A stretch of 64,000 bases of DNA from Artocarpus heterophyllus (Eukaryota; Streptophyta; Magnoliopsida; Rosales; Moraceae). The translations under genes and the position numbers were made by a program. Below, in pieces: positions 45,202 through 57,528 of the stretch (its first letter is position 1; every line of letters starts with the position of its first letter). A model generated the notes under the pieces. The model made no database searches, was not told where the DNA came from, and saw only the letters and a list, made by a program, of their open reading frames with translations. The stretch spans positions 36,049,533 through 36,113,532 of the forward strand of contig CM046354.1 of the NCBI GenBank assembly GCA_025403435.1, given 5' to 3'.

Positions 45202-47222
45202 TGTTGGAAAACAAAGTGAAGTGTGCAACGGGATTATTTTTAAAAATTTTAACATCAGAGTATTTTTTCAAACACAAGTTTGATATGTTATATGTATAAA
45301 TTAAACAGATCTTACTAACCTTTGTGTATCGAAGAACCTCCGCAACCTGTGAAGAGAAGTAACGTTCCAGAAGAGCCTAAACCAACTGGTCTTCTTTGCT
45401 ATTCTCTATCCGTGATTGGAGTGAGTGTGGGCTCACATGTACAGCTCTTCCACTGGTGACTCTCCTTCCAACCAATCGATAGAACCCAAAGCAAGTGTTC
45501 GTGATTTGTGAACAAAAGCTCTCAAGGAGTTTTCAGATTCTCACTTAGCAGAGTATCACTCTTAATCTCTCAATTGATCTAAGTAACTCATGAGACTTAC
45601 TCCCTTATATAGCGATTGGTCTTGGGGTCAGTCCTTATCAGATTAGGTCTCAAAAACTTGAAACAGAATCAAGTTCGGATCAATATCTGATAAGATCCAT
45701 GTGAAAACATGTGATCTTATCCCTCGCTTATCGGCAGGTCGAACAGGCCCCATCGGCAGGCTGAACACGTAGATCGACAGGCCGAACTGCCGTGTAAATA
45801 TCTCCGTGAATCTTTTATTTTCCACCCAAAATTCTATAGGATAAAGTCTCAGTTTTAATTCAAATAGCCCAATAGAGAAGTTATCTGATCAAAACAACTT
45901 TATCAAGATAATCTCTAAGAAAATAAATCAATTCACAATAATTCTACTAGTTTATCTTGATCTAATTTATCCAATTAAATCAACTGATAAATAGACAAGA
46001 ATTATCCGATCCCAATAATTCAACAAGTTTATCTTAAATTAATTTTATTACAAAATTAATTCAATCAATAAACAGACATGAATTATTTGATTCTTTCAAA
46101 TTTTAAACCAATCCGATAAATCCGACATAAGTCACAAATTATTGAAAAAACATGCCGTATCGTTACAGGATTTTGTGAGCTAGCAAAGGGGACCAAAATG
46201 GACCTATAAAGTTCAAGCTCTCGATAATTATGAAACCCAATATCCCAGATATACATTTCACAATTATCAACTCCAACGCTACTCCACTAAAAGCTTGGAG
46301 TTGCACTCTCAAACTTTATAGAATTATGAAGCCCGTATAGCTAAGTCTCCATGACATATCATAGTGTATCGTATCCCCATATGATAATCCATAATCGGCT
46401 TAAGGACAAGTTTTGTCTTACCTTCCCGATTATTTTTATCTTACGTTCCATTATATCACCGTTAGAAAACTTACCATCCAAAGATAGTATACCATTCGGT
46501 TACACGTATGTATCCAAATGGTTGAGCGCTCTAGTTTTTCAATTACAAGATAACGCATATAAGAGGATATCATTACTCATAAAGAGGAGCTATGGATTCC
46601 ATATCTATGAATAACAAGTCTACGCTATCAAGAGTCATGCCTCCAACGTACCGGCATGCATACCACTATTGAGATGTAGCAGTCACCCTTTGGTACATCA
46701 AAAGACACAAGTCGAGACAACGGGCCCACTATCCATCTCAGGATTAAGATACAATACAAATGATTATCTAAAGTGAATCGATTTGCCAAGACAGAATTAT
46801 TAATCCAAAACAATTCACTTTGTGTCCCGATCCAACACATCGTCACCTATGACAACGTGTCAATGTTTCTATTCACGGAGTCCAACTCTGATGGTCAAGA
46901 CAAACCATCTCCCAATAGGGATATAGACAACATAACAATCTTTGAATGAATAAAGTACCTAACTTTATTCCCTCGATTGCAGATCATATGTTTTAGACCT
47001 TTACCTTAAGAATCGTGTCTTCCGCATAATCAGTCCATCATATGCCCAATTCTTAAAGGTTTAGACCGACAGTCTCAGACTACTATTTGCTTAACATAGA
47101 TTCAACAAATATGAACGTAAAGAGGACAAGATTTGGTATATATAAATGAATAAATTCTTTATTGATAAAAATATCTCCAAAAACGTATTACATTTTTACT
47201 CCTTAGGCATACATGTCTAACA
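45202..47222 (-). repeat. Copy C 5' LTR
   Basis: An uninterrupted 2,021-bp LTR, TGTTAGACATGTATGCC (47222 end) to TTTTCCAACA (45202 end). The TATA region is at 45605-45612, the 33-bp inverted repeat at 45689-45721 (inner arms CATG and CATG), three palindrome units lie at 45729-45788, and the AATAAA word is near the start. Confidence 0.96.
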
Positions 47223-47309
47223 CATCCAGAGTCTGACACTACAACTTCGAAGTTGCATTGGGATAGAGGAAATAGGAAGCAGCCCTTAGATTTGTATCTT
47301 CACCTATGA
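47223..47309 (+). pseudogene. LOG-like pseudogene, 3' part
   Basis: The reading frame resumes in the duplicated CATCC as HPESDTTTSKLHWDRGNRKQ and ends at TGA 47307-47309. It is the C-terminal tail of the LOG-like protein begun at 31216. The two parts amount to about 217 codons, close to normal LOG length. No intron and no clear poly(A) tract follows. Confidence 0.85.
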
Positions 47310-48900
47310 CCTTTTGGTTTTACTTATAGCACGTTCAGAGTTTATGTTTGTATGCTTTGAATAACCACTTTTGTCTATATGATGTTGTTCTTTATTTTAT
47401 CTTTTATGTGTTTGTTTATTTGTTTTGTGACATGCTGTTCTAAAAACTTTTAGATTCATTAGTTCTAATGTTGAGATGGCTGATATTACGGAGTATTTAG
47501 TGCTTTCAAAATGCATCTCGTTTAAGATATGATATTTTGTTTATCAAATAAAACTTTTTATTTTTAAAATGTATTCAGATCATGTGGTCTGATTTTTTTC
47601 CTTCTTTTTGAACTTCTATTTGTAATATAGTTTATCAAATATATGTAGAGCGTTTTATTAATTGTGGGTTTTTTCTTAATTATCTTTAATGAAATTAGTC
47701 ATATATATTTAGCATCAAGAATAATAGTGTGTGATAATATTTTTTAAATGTATATTGCTAAATTAATTTATTAATATATTAATAGAGAGGGTATAAGAAT
47801 TTGTAGATGACATATAGTAAGCTTTAATAATATATAAATGCGGTATCATAATCGTTTTGCAAAATGTTAAGGCAGGACCATTCTTTTAAAAGTACCAATA
47901 CCATTTTGGACGCTAGTTTTAGCATTTTTAATTAAAAAAAGACTGATTTAAGACATTTTATAATCAAAGAAAAAGGTTGAATATAAAGGAAATAATTTTT
48001 TTATATAAATATCAGTGACTGTCTTTAAATGGATAAGGTTGTCAATATTGAATAATTTTTAAAAAGAAACAAAATGTATCTATTGTTTTTTGTAAATATA
48101 TATTTAAAATGCTTTGAAATATAATTAAAGTAGTTATGGAATAAAGAAAGTAAAAAAACTAAGTTTGTAAGAAAGATTCAGAAATAAAATCGAAGTTAAA
48201 TATAATATGAGCTTAACTAACACTTATTTTCAATCGTAATAATCAGTCAATTTATGAGAAGCCAAAAAGAAAAACAAAATAACATTATAGCAAGATTTAA
48301 TAAAGATTAACAACAATTATTAATAACATAATAAAATAATATGCCAAAACAAATTTAAAAAAAGAGAGAACAAACATTAACTCCAAGACAAAAATAGAAT
48401 ATATTCAAAATCAAGAACACATATTAATGAATAACAAAACCTATATTATAAGGTAATATAGATTATGCAATTTTTCATCATAAACAAACATAGAAGAAAT
48501 TGGATACAAAAATATTATTTTATGTGCTTTTTTCTCTCTTTTTTTGGGGGTAAATCAAACATTTTTTTATACAATTTTTAAAAATGTTGAAATTATTTAG
48601 TTTCAATATTATTTTCTATAGTAGGTAAACTACTTTTGAGTAGATAAATTTAAGCCTTTTTTTCTTCTTTTTCCTCAACATCTAAGGTTTTGGCTTTTAT
48701 TATGTTCATTATTATATTAATGTATGATTGTACATATTAAATTTAATATTAATTTCATACTGAAATAATGAAGATGGGCTTATATAATAACAAACATTAG
48801 GCAAAGTTCAAGTTTAAATAAGATAATAATATTTTTAGCAATATTTGGACAAATTATATAGATTTCAACATCGTAAAACATATCAAATATATATGTAATT
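47310..48900. other. AT-rich intergenic DNA, no gene recognised
   Basis: Long T- and A-rich runs with no extended reading frame. The first few hundred bases may be the pseudogene's former 3' untranslated region. Confidence 0.5.
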
Positions 48901-49626
48901 TAGAGATGCAACAATGGACCGAGGTCCGTAGGTCTACACGGGCCTGTCTTGATACAGTGATGGGTCAGGTCGACACAACCCGTCACTGTTTAAGGCACAA
49001 CTCAGCCCATAAATATTGGTGAGCTAGGCTAGGCCAACATATATCGTCTTATGGGCTGGGCTGACACGTTTAGGCCCATCATGGGCCGACTCATCTCGAC
49101 TCATGTAAGGCATATATAAGTCTACAATGGGCCAACCCAACGAAGGCCCATTGTGGCCCAATTTCATTTTCAATGTTTTTTTTAGTAATTTTATAAACAT
49201 CTTATATATAATTATCTTGATTATACTCTTTTTTCCTTATCAAGGTTTTGCCCCATTGAATTTTCCTTGGAATGGTAATTAATGAGGCAAACGTAAATAA
49301 AATATTCTTTTTCATATTTCCATTGATTATTCAAACTTTATATTTGTTAACTTGTTTAAAAATTCAAAAATAAAAAATTGAAATTTGCATGCTTAGATGG
49401 GCTGGCCTATCTAAACCCATGATGAGCCTAAATGGGCCTACCCATCCTAACTCATAGATAAGCTCGAATAGGCCAGCCCATTCAAGACCCACGGTACAAC
49501 CAGGCCTGACCCACGTAAATGGGTTGAACCAAGGTAATTCTAATATAGGCTGGGCCGGGCCGACCCAACCCACGACCTGCTAGGTCTCAGAAGAATGGGC
49601 CAGGCTGGGCTATTCTTACGCCTTTA
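48901..49626. mobile_element. Possible hAT-type relic with GGGCC-rich ends
   Basis: The left end TAGAGATGCAACAATGGACC and the right end read inward TAAAGGCGTAAGAATAGCCC agree at 13 of 20 bases. Subterminal GGGCC, GGCCCA and CGACCC words are repeated on both sides, as in hAT MITEs. Flanks give no convincing 8-bp duplication, so boundaries are approximate. Confidence 0.45.
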
Positions 49627-50997
49627 TGTATATATGGCCCAAGAAAAACGTATGCATTATAGTTCGAAAAGTAAAAATTGTTGCAGTATGAAAATTTGTT
49701 TATATATATGTACATACATATATATACATATGTTGATTTAATATTATAATCAAAAGTTTGTTATTATTTTCTATTTTTTTCCTTTTCCTCTTTTGCTTTT
49801 TTCTTCTTCAATGCAAAACAAACATGCGCCAAAAAAATAGAAGTTAGTAATGTAGAGGTATATATATTGTTAATTAAATGATTTTATAGTAGTTATATTA
49901 CCTAAGTCATGGACGCTTTTGTTTAGGGTTCTGTTGTTTTTGTGTCGAAATTGAAATTATAAAACATTATTAAAGCATATATTTAATAAGATTAATATTG
50001 AATTTTTAAAAGGTTTACTATAAATTAGTAAATGAATTTTATCTTATAGTTAATTTTTTTTTGGATCAAGTGTTTTTGAATCCGTTGTTGGAGAGGCTTG
50101 TAGTTGCAGAGGTGGTACTGAATGCTAAATATCTTCAAAAATTTTTTAAACAACTATATCACGTTATGCTCCTCTTGCTTGAAAATAAAATTGAAACATC
50201 TTTTGTTGTCCTCTAACCTAATTGATAATTGGTGGGATTATGGTTAGATCAATAAAACCTTCATTAATTGTTAATACTAAACATGGTTTTTTACAAGTGT
50301 TTGCACAGCTCGTCCAAATATGATACACATCATGTGTGCTGTATTGTCACTGATTTGTGTATTTAATTCATACATATTATAAATGTTACAATAGATGATT
50401 AATATAGCAATTTATTTATTATAATTAACAAGAACAAATAAATTTAATAACAATTTGTAAGTATTGTATGTTACTATGACATAGGTGTTGTGTTTATATT
50501 ACCGTGATTATCACACCACCATTTAGTTCCTGATTGTTTTAGTTGCTGATAACATCTAGAGCATGAGTTACAGAACCAATCTTGATCTGTAAAGAATTTA
50601 TTGTAGCATTTATTGCAAATTTAACGCCTTGTATAAAAAAAAAAATAATTTGTTTGAGCAATAAAATTACTAAATTAAGTTTAATTAATATTAACATGAT
50701 TGTTTTCTAGATCTGATGTTTTTAACTCTCTAATTGTTACTCTATTGACTAATTTTATTCTTCAATTGATTTTATTGGTGTTGCTGTTACTGTTACGAAA
50801 TCAATTTTTTAACTTTGATGGGAGAATCTGAATATGTAGACGTAAAAAAATTAGATAAAAATATTAAAACAAATATTTTTTTCCAAAATAATATGGTTTT
50901 ATTTTTTTTACCTTGTCTTTTATATTTTGGTTTGCGGAACATCTACATCAATGTAATAAATAGTTGCTACGGTAGTTGAAACACATGGATTCATTAG

Positions 50998-51430
50998 AAA
51001 AGGATATGACGAAGGGTATGACAAAGGACCCGTAAGAAAGAGAAGAGGAAAGAAGAATACGCTATAAGGCATATGCGTAAAATCACAAAACTGAGATGAA
51101 AATGCTAAATCAGTATATATAAAATGTTGAAAAAGATTATAGATAACTTAAATATTTATAAACAACAATAGACCAAAAAAAATCACAATAAAATTCACAG
51201 CAGTATTTGGACAAACCATAAAAAACTTAACATGTCAAAAAATATAGTCATCATTGCCACATTATTAATATAATAAAACATAAAACAATGGGTCAAGGGC
51301 AAATGCGTAAAAGCACAAAGCTGCGGCAAGAACTACAAAAGAACTGTAATTAGTGGGGCAAAAGGGACAAATAAGTAAAAGCATAAAGTTGGAGGAAAAA
51401 TTACAAATAAACCACCATCAGGAAAAAAAG
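50998..51430. repeat. Dispersed repeat with internal GTAAAAGCACAAAG-type units
   Basis: AGGATATGACGAAGGGTATG is followed at about 51069, 51305 and 51376 by three related segments of the form GCGTAAAAGCACAAAGCTG. A relative lies at 55686-55790 (AGGATATGACAAAGGACC, then GTGTAAAATTACACAC). Identity is by eye. Confidence 0.5.
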
Positions 51431-52665
51431 GGTCTAATAAGGACAACATATTTAGTTACTTTTTTAAATATGAAGCAAAAGCAGATAAAAAAGCAGATTA
51501 ATAATATTTGATAGAATAACTTATTATAAGATGATATAGATATTAATCTAATTTGACATCACAAATGAACACAGAAGAAGTAATACATAGAAGCAAAAGT
51601 AAAATTATAAGATTCAATACAAACTGAGAATATTTATTAATATCGGAACAAAATAATAGATCAACAAAGGTTTAAAAGAGATAGAACACATATTAATTAG
51701 AAGACAGGAAAAAATAAATAAATTTAACATCAGAAACAGATATCAATGAATAATAGAGCAATTTATTATGAGAGGACATAAATATTAATGCAAATTTGCA
51801 TGATAGATAAACTAAAAAGAGTTTATGCAGAAAAAAAAAATAATAGCTGGATTTCACTCAGAGCTGTTTTAAACAACAAACTATCAGGCATGGAAATTTC
51901 AACAAAAGTGTAACAAAGGCAGTGAAGAAAACATGAGTAAATGAACTGAGAAAGGGAAAAATTGAGGATGGAAGTAAATGAACTGAGAGGGACAATGAAT
52001 GAATTGAGAGGCAATGAAAAAGAAGAGCAAAGAATATATAGAGAAGAATAATATGAAATAGCAGCTTTTATACACAAAAATGGGAACAAAGTTACACAAT
52101 ATCGAAGCAATAATAGTAAAACATGTAGCACAATCAAAGCAATTCGAAATGATTTCTTCTGTATAGTAAACAACAATTTTTTGTTTTTTTTTTTTTTTAT
52201 CTTGCCTGTCTTTTTTTTTAATCATTTTGTTTAAAAGAACGTAGGTTGTAGCAATCGCTACTCAAGGACTTGAGTCATATATAGGTTAACTGGATAGAAT
52301 TTTTTTCTTAATTAAAAAAAGGAAGAATATTGGTGTTGTGGAAAGTGGCTGAAACCTTGGATGCCAACGAAAAAAGAAGGAAAAAATAATTTAAGCTTAC
52401 TTGCTCAATAATAGTTTATCTGCTCCAACAGGACACTTGCTCTGGATTTCAACGATATGAAAATTGTCCATAGAAGTGCTTGTTTTTAGGGGGAGAAAAA
52501 GACAAGAATAAACACGTAAAATGTCAAATCCCTAGATTTGTTTGCATTTCAATACTCAATTATTATTTCCATAGTAAGAATCAACTTAAATTAATTTTTT
52601 ATTTAAGAATGATTAAGATAATCACCTTGATAGACACACTTGACACATCTTCATAAGCTTATCAA

Positions 52666-52875
52666 ATACTCTCTTTTTCAGAGTATATGAAATTTGAAAT
52701 TAAAAATAAATAAATATCAATCCATTACATCAGGAAAAAAAGACAGCAAACTCAATGGCATTATGAACATATATGACAAATGGGAATGTCCTTTTTTGGC
52801 ATGAAAAAAGTGTTACGTACTCTCTTTCTAAGAGTGTGTGAGATTTGAAATTTAAAAATATATAAATAAATAAGA
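52666..52875. repeat. Pair of short direct repeats about 150 bp apart
   Basis: ACTCTCTTTTTCAGAGTATA with GAAATTTGAAATTAAAAA near 52669 recurs in altered form near 52820. Probably a remnant of a local duplication. Confidence 0.45.
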
Positions 52876-55685
52876 ATTGTTAGAGGACAAAGTTGTATTA
52901 GTTGAAAAGAAGGAAAATTTGTGATAGTCGAATTTGTCTATCCACATTTCGTCCCTCTTTCTTGGAGTCGGAATCGGACGATGGTCTATGCCCTGTCTCT
53001 AGTTATTAGGCCCTAGGGATGGAAGGGAGAGTTGCATATTGAAGGCTTTAGCTGAGGGGTACCCGTGGGTGGAGATTTGGCGCCGTGGAGAAGAGTAAAG
53101 GGCGGTTGGGTTGCAGTGGCGGATCTACCTTTGGCGATGTATGGGAGCGTGGTCACTTGGTAGATCTGTTGATGGTGGGTCTTCGCGGTGAATTTCGTCG
53201 GTGCGTCGAGGCCTCATCTTTGCAGATTTGCTGTTGGACCATGCATGGTGTGCACGGCTCGACACCGGAGAAGAAGGTTCGTGGGTCTCCGTTGACGCGA
53301 GGTGTTAGGGGTTTTCCAACAGACGCAGGACTTTGGGGTTTCATTCCCTAAGATCCAATGTTTGTTCTAGGGGATCTCATGCTCCAAATTATGGTGGCCG
53401 GATCATTGCCGATGGGTTCTCTTGTTTGGTTGAGGCTTATTTCTCAAGTCGTGTTTGTCATCTTTCAATAATGGCGTTCTTGCCTTGTCTACGTTTCTTT
53501 GTTCTAGCTATGTTCAGTTTGTAAACAAGGAGGTGGTATGATCTCAGTTTGTATTTCCCACTTACTAAATAGCATCATTGTGTAGGGTATTTGGTAGCTA
53601 GATCTAAATCTATGCTAAGTTGAATGTATCCTAATTAATATAGATTCGATTTTGGTCAATTGGTTTTGTCTATCGATATAGTAGTTTTTTGTAACGAGTT
53701 ACTGATGAGCTCTAATTTAAATATCAAGTGGGTTTTTTTGACGTCGTGTTTTGTTCTTATGCTTCATCTAATATTTATTGGTAATATTTATTGGTAGATT
53801 CAATGAGATTATTGATGCCTATAATAAATGGTTTATGTAACTTTGTTAATATTGTTTTTAGTTGAATGAAGTTATATTATAATAAAAAAACGCCAATATT
53901 GAAAAAAAGTTGAAAAGTTGAAAAAAAAAAAAAAAAAGCTGAAAAGAAGAAAAAATTGAGCCAACTTTTGACCATGCTTTTTGGCACTCAAGTCACAATA
54001 TCAATACCTCATTAAATACATCTGCAAAAGTGCACCATATCATCACTCTAAGTAAACAAATCATCAGCCTAAACCGATTAAACCTTTGCTTTTTTTTTTT
54101 TTCCCTACCAAATGCAAAAGAAATTACAATATCAATAAACTATTAAATAAGTCATAGAATAGGATAAATCATCAGCCTAAGACCAAACTAAACATCACAG
54201 TTCATCACCAACATTATAAATATAAACCAAATATCAGATTAATAAAAAAACATTCACAGATATTTTATTTACATAACAGGAGCAATACCTTCTTAAAGGA
54301 AATCCAAACAGACAAATAAGAAACTTCTTCCGAAGGAAACAACAGAGTGAAAAGAAAAACAACAGAGTGAAGAAGAAAATTTTCCTAAAAACCAAAAAAA
54401 AAAAACGATCAGTCATAAATTGAACAAAACTGAGATAAAAATTTCGTTTGCATCTAAAATTGTGGGAAGAGTTTTAATGTTCTCAACTCCTGAAATTTCT
54501 TCTAGCGACATATGATTACCATTTTAGGTTGTGCAAGTCAAATCATCATTAATCACTTATATTGCAATCGATAAATGATGTGAACCCAAAAATTTTTCTT
54601 GATATTTATGCAAATTCCTACAAACCTCAACGGTACAGTGGATGTATATATATATATATGTAACTGTATAAACCATAATGCCAGATTCTTAAAAAGGTTT
54701 TTCTTTCTACGACTAAGCAGAGATATTTTTTTAGAACTTAATAAAATGACACAAAAAACCTCGTTTTATTTCGCACCAGCTAAAAAAGGAAAAGTAAATC
54801 TTTTCAGAAAAATTAATAAAACTCCATTTTAGATGTCGAGGATATACAGTTGAAGATTCAAGAGGAGAGTTTAATATTGTAAATCTCTAACACAAAATCT
54901 CATTCTTAGAATCTATAAAATTAGCTTTGAAACTTAGGTATAGCCTCATGCAATGCCATTTTCACATTTCCACCCAAAAAAAAAAAAAAAAAAAAAGAAA
55001 AAGAAGCCAGATAACTTGCTCTGTTTGATTCTCACGAAAGCACACGAAAAAAAATTAGGGGCAAAGAGTCTTTTCATGTGTTGGTGTTGCCATTGCACAA
55101 CTAAGAATTACACTCATCAATAAGTAATAGAGTTTATGGCCATTCAAGCCTTCAACCACCACCACTACTCAGTCCCACATCAGATAAATGCCAAAATTAG
55201 CTCTTTTTTCTTTTCTTTTCTTTTTTAACGAATTTTCTCCACCTAGCATCTAAATTCCTTATCTTTCTTGTCCCACCATTTTATCCTTTAAATCTTACAT
55301 CTTTTTCTTCTTTTTCCCTTTTGGGGTCGCAACAAAAAGAGGTGGGCAGAGCTGTGGTGAGCTTTAGAAAAGCTTTCATGGCGATTTGCTTCCTAGTCTC
55401 TCAGTGATGGAAGAAAAAAAAAATAAGAAGAAAGAAAACAAACCTACTATTGCAGCTGAGAGAAAGAGGAGGACACCGACGACTGAATCGACAAACCGGA
55501 CTAATGACGATGAGAGGAGTAAAGGGCGACTGTGAGAGGGGTGGAAAGCTAAGGCGTAGTCCAGCGAGAATTTAGGCAGGAAAAATTGGTAAGAAAATGA
55601 TTTTTTTAGGAAGAAGAGGGATGAAGTCCTTAGAAAGGAAACGATGCTGGCAGAGAAAAAAAAGGTGATTGGGGTTGCTAAAGAA

Positions 55686-55790
55686 TAGGATATGACAAAG
55701 GACCCTGAACAAAGAGAAGAGCGAAGAGGAGTGAACCAAAGGCAGAAGTGTAAAATTACACACTAAGGCCCAAAATGACCAAAAACCACC
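55686..55790. repeat. Second copy of the 51-kb dispersed repeat
   Basis: It opens AGGATATGACAAAGGACC and is followed by an AAGAGAAGAG word and a GTGTAAAATTACACAC segment, in the same order as at 50998-51105. Confidence 0.45.
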
Positions 55791-57035
55791 ACCAAAAAAA
55801 AAGAAAAAGGGTGATTATAACAGACAAAACACACCAAAAGAATGTATAACTACAGTATTTTCAGCCTTTTTTTTAGTGTATATAATAATTTTTAATTTTA
55901 GGATTTGTTTTTGTTTGAAGATTTAGATTTTTACTTTCATAGACGTTATTGGAGAGCATTTTTTGAAGCTACAAAAAAAGGGAAGAAGAAAATTTGAGAA
56001 AGAAGGAATTTGGAGTTATGACACCTCCTTTTTGTTATTTTTTTCTCACTTTCTTTTTTTTAATTATTTTTGTATATTTTAAGAATTCTTAAATATTGGG
56101 GTCATTTATTTTCACTTTTATTTTTATTCTTGTTCATGGTTTGAATATTGATGTTCCATGGATCTCAATGTAGCTTAGTTTTTGTTGCTTTGATTTTTCA
56201 TTTATTCAAATTAATTTTGTCTGTCTAAATTATGTTGGATAATTATTCTGAGTTATATTAATGCTTCTAATCGATTGATCAGGAATAAGCCAATTACAAA
56301 GCTATGATTTGCTACCGAGATGGGGATTTACACATTAGGTCAATCATAGGATAGCATAATCTTAGCAGGATAGGAATATACCCACTATAATTATGTAGTT
56401 ATTAACGGAATCCTAGAGCTTGATGAATTCCAATTAATTAGTAGACTAATTAATAAAATAGTTTACTAGTTAATATAAAATATTTCCAAATGACTATCGG
56501 TAGGGGCTTTTAGAGAATTTAGGAGTTTTTGGTTTTTATTCAACTAGACAACACAATAAAGGCGATTAATGACGCTTAGTGACATGATGAGGTGAAATTT
56601 AATCCTTAGATGTGTTTTATTTTATTTTACTTCATTAGTTTCATTTAGTTTGTTTAAATCTTGTTAAATTAGTTTTACATTTTATTTTTATTTTTAATCA
56701 ATTGTTCAAATAATTTTAGAGTTAATATAATTTTAGTAATTAACAAAAATTAAGCATAATCTCTTTAGGAACGATACTCTCATCAATATTTTACTTGTTT
56801 ATAAGATATAGTGCACTTGCAATTTTAGTACAAACTAAAAGCTGTGGTGGAGATTTATTGAGTTATGTCCACACACACACAACATCTTGAAGAAAAAGAC
56901 ATGGAATTGAAGATTTAAGGGGGGATATTTTCTTTGATTAGTCAAAAGTGTTGTTTCTGGTTTATAAATGGTGAATTAGATTAGAATTATATTTGCTATT
57001 TGTAAACAACTTGAGTTACATTCTGGGTGATTACA

Positions 57036-57400
57036 TAAAATTTTTTAAGATTCCCCTGCCTCACCTAATCAATTTGTAATGCCCAATTAACCACAATTAG
57101 CTAGTAATAAGCATATTGCATATTTATATATTTAACAAATATAGGTTATTGAATTTCAAGCATATAGAATGCATATCTTATGAGCATGAGTACTCATTAT
57201 TTATAAGGTTGAATCTTGTAAAAATTTTTAAGATTCCCCTGCCTCACCTAATCAATTTGTAATGCCCAATTAACCACAATTAGCTAGCAATAAGCATCTT
57301 GCATATTTATGTATTTAACAAATACAGGTTATTGAATTTCAAGCATATAGAAAGCATATCTTATGAGCATAAGTACTCATTATTTATAAGAGTGAATCTT
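57036..57400. repeat. 183-bp tandem duplication
   Basis: AGATTCCCCTGCCTCACC begins at 57048 and again at 57231, a period of 183 bp. The two units differ at only a few positions and end near GAATCTT. It lies just upstream of the second copia family. Confidence 0.93.
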
Positions 57401-57528
57401 CCATAAACATGCTTGTATTAAATAAACATGCCATTGAATTATTAATATAAGATCTAACATGTTTTTCAAAAGTTCTAATTGCAGTAAAAAGCTTAGTTTC
57501 TCGGTAAGGAAAATAAGTATGCTAAATG

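Larger units (their letters stand above)
31785..47222 (-). mobile_element. Ty1/copia retrotransposon copy C, full length with nested insertions
   Basis: It has both LTRs, a primer-binding site (45188-45199), leader, gag-pol and polypurine tract on the minus strand. The 5-bp target duplication CATCC is perfect (31780-31784 and 47223-47227) and lies in the LOG reading frame. It contains a 3.7-kb insertion in the 3' LTR and a solo LTR in pol. With the solo LTR set aside, gag-pol is a single frame with six nonsense codons and no frameshift, so this is the best-preserved copy here. Confidence 0.96.
49627..57035. other. Long intergenic region, no gene recognised
   Basis: AT-rich and low in complexity, with poly(A/T) runs at about 52180, 53920, 54095 and 54980. 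Related words at 50998-51105 and 55686-55790 indicate a dispersed repeat. A GC-richer block (52980-53530) has short open frames without recognisable domains. A poly(A)-rich tail near 53880-53945 raises the possibility of an old retroposon. Confidence 0.5.

Noticed and set aside
53085..53351. 88-codon frame and an overlapping antisense frame in the GC-richer block
   Set aside because: No recognisable domain and both strands are open, as expected from base composition alone.
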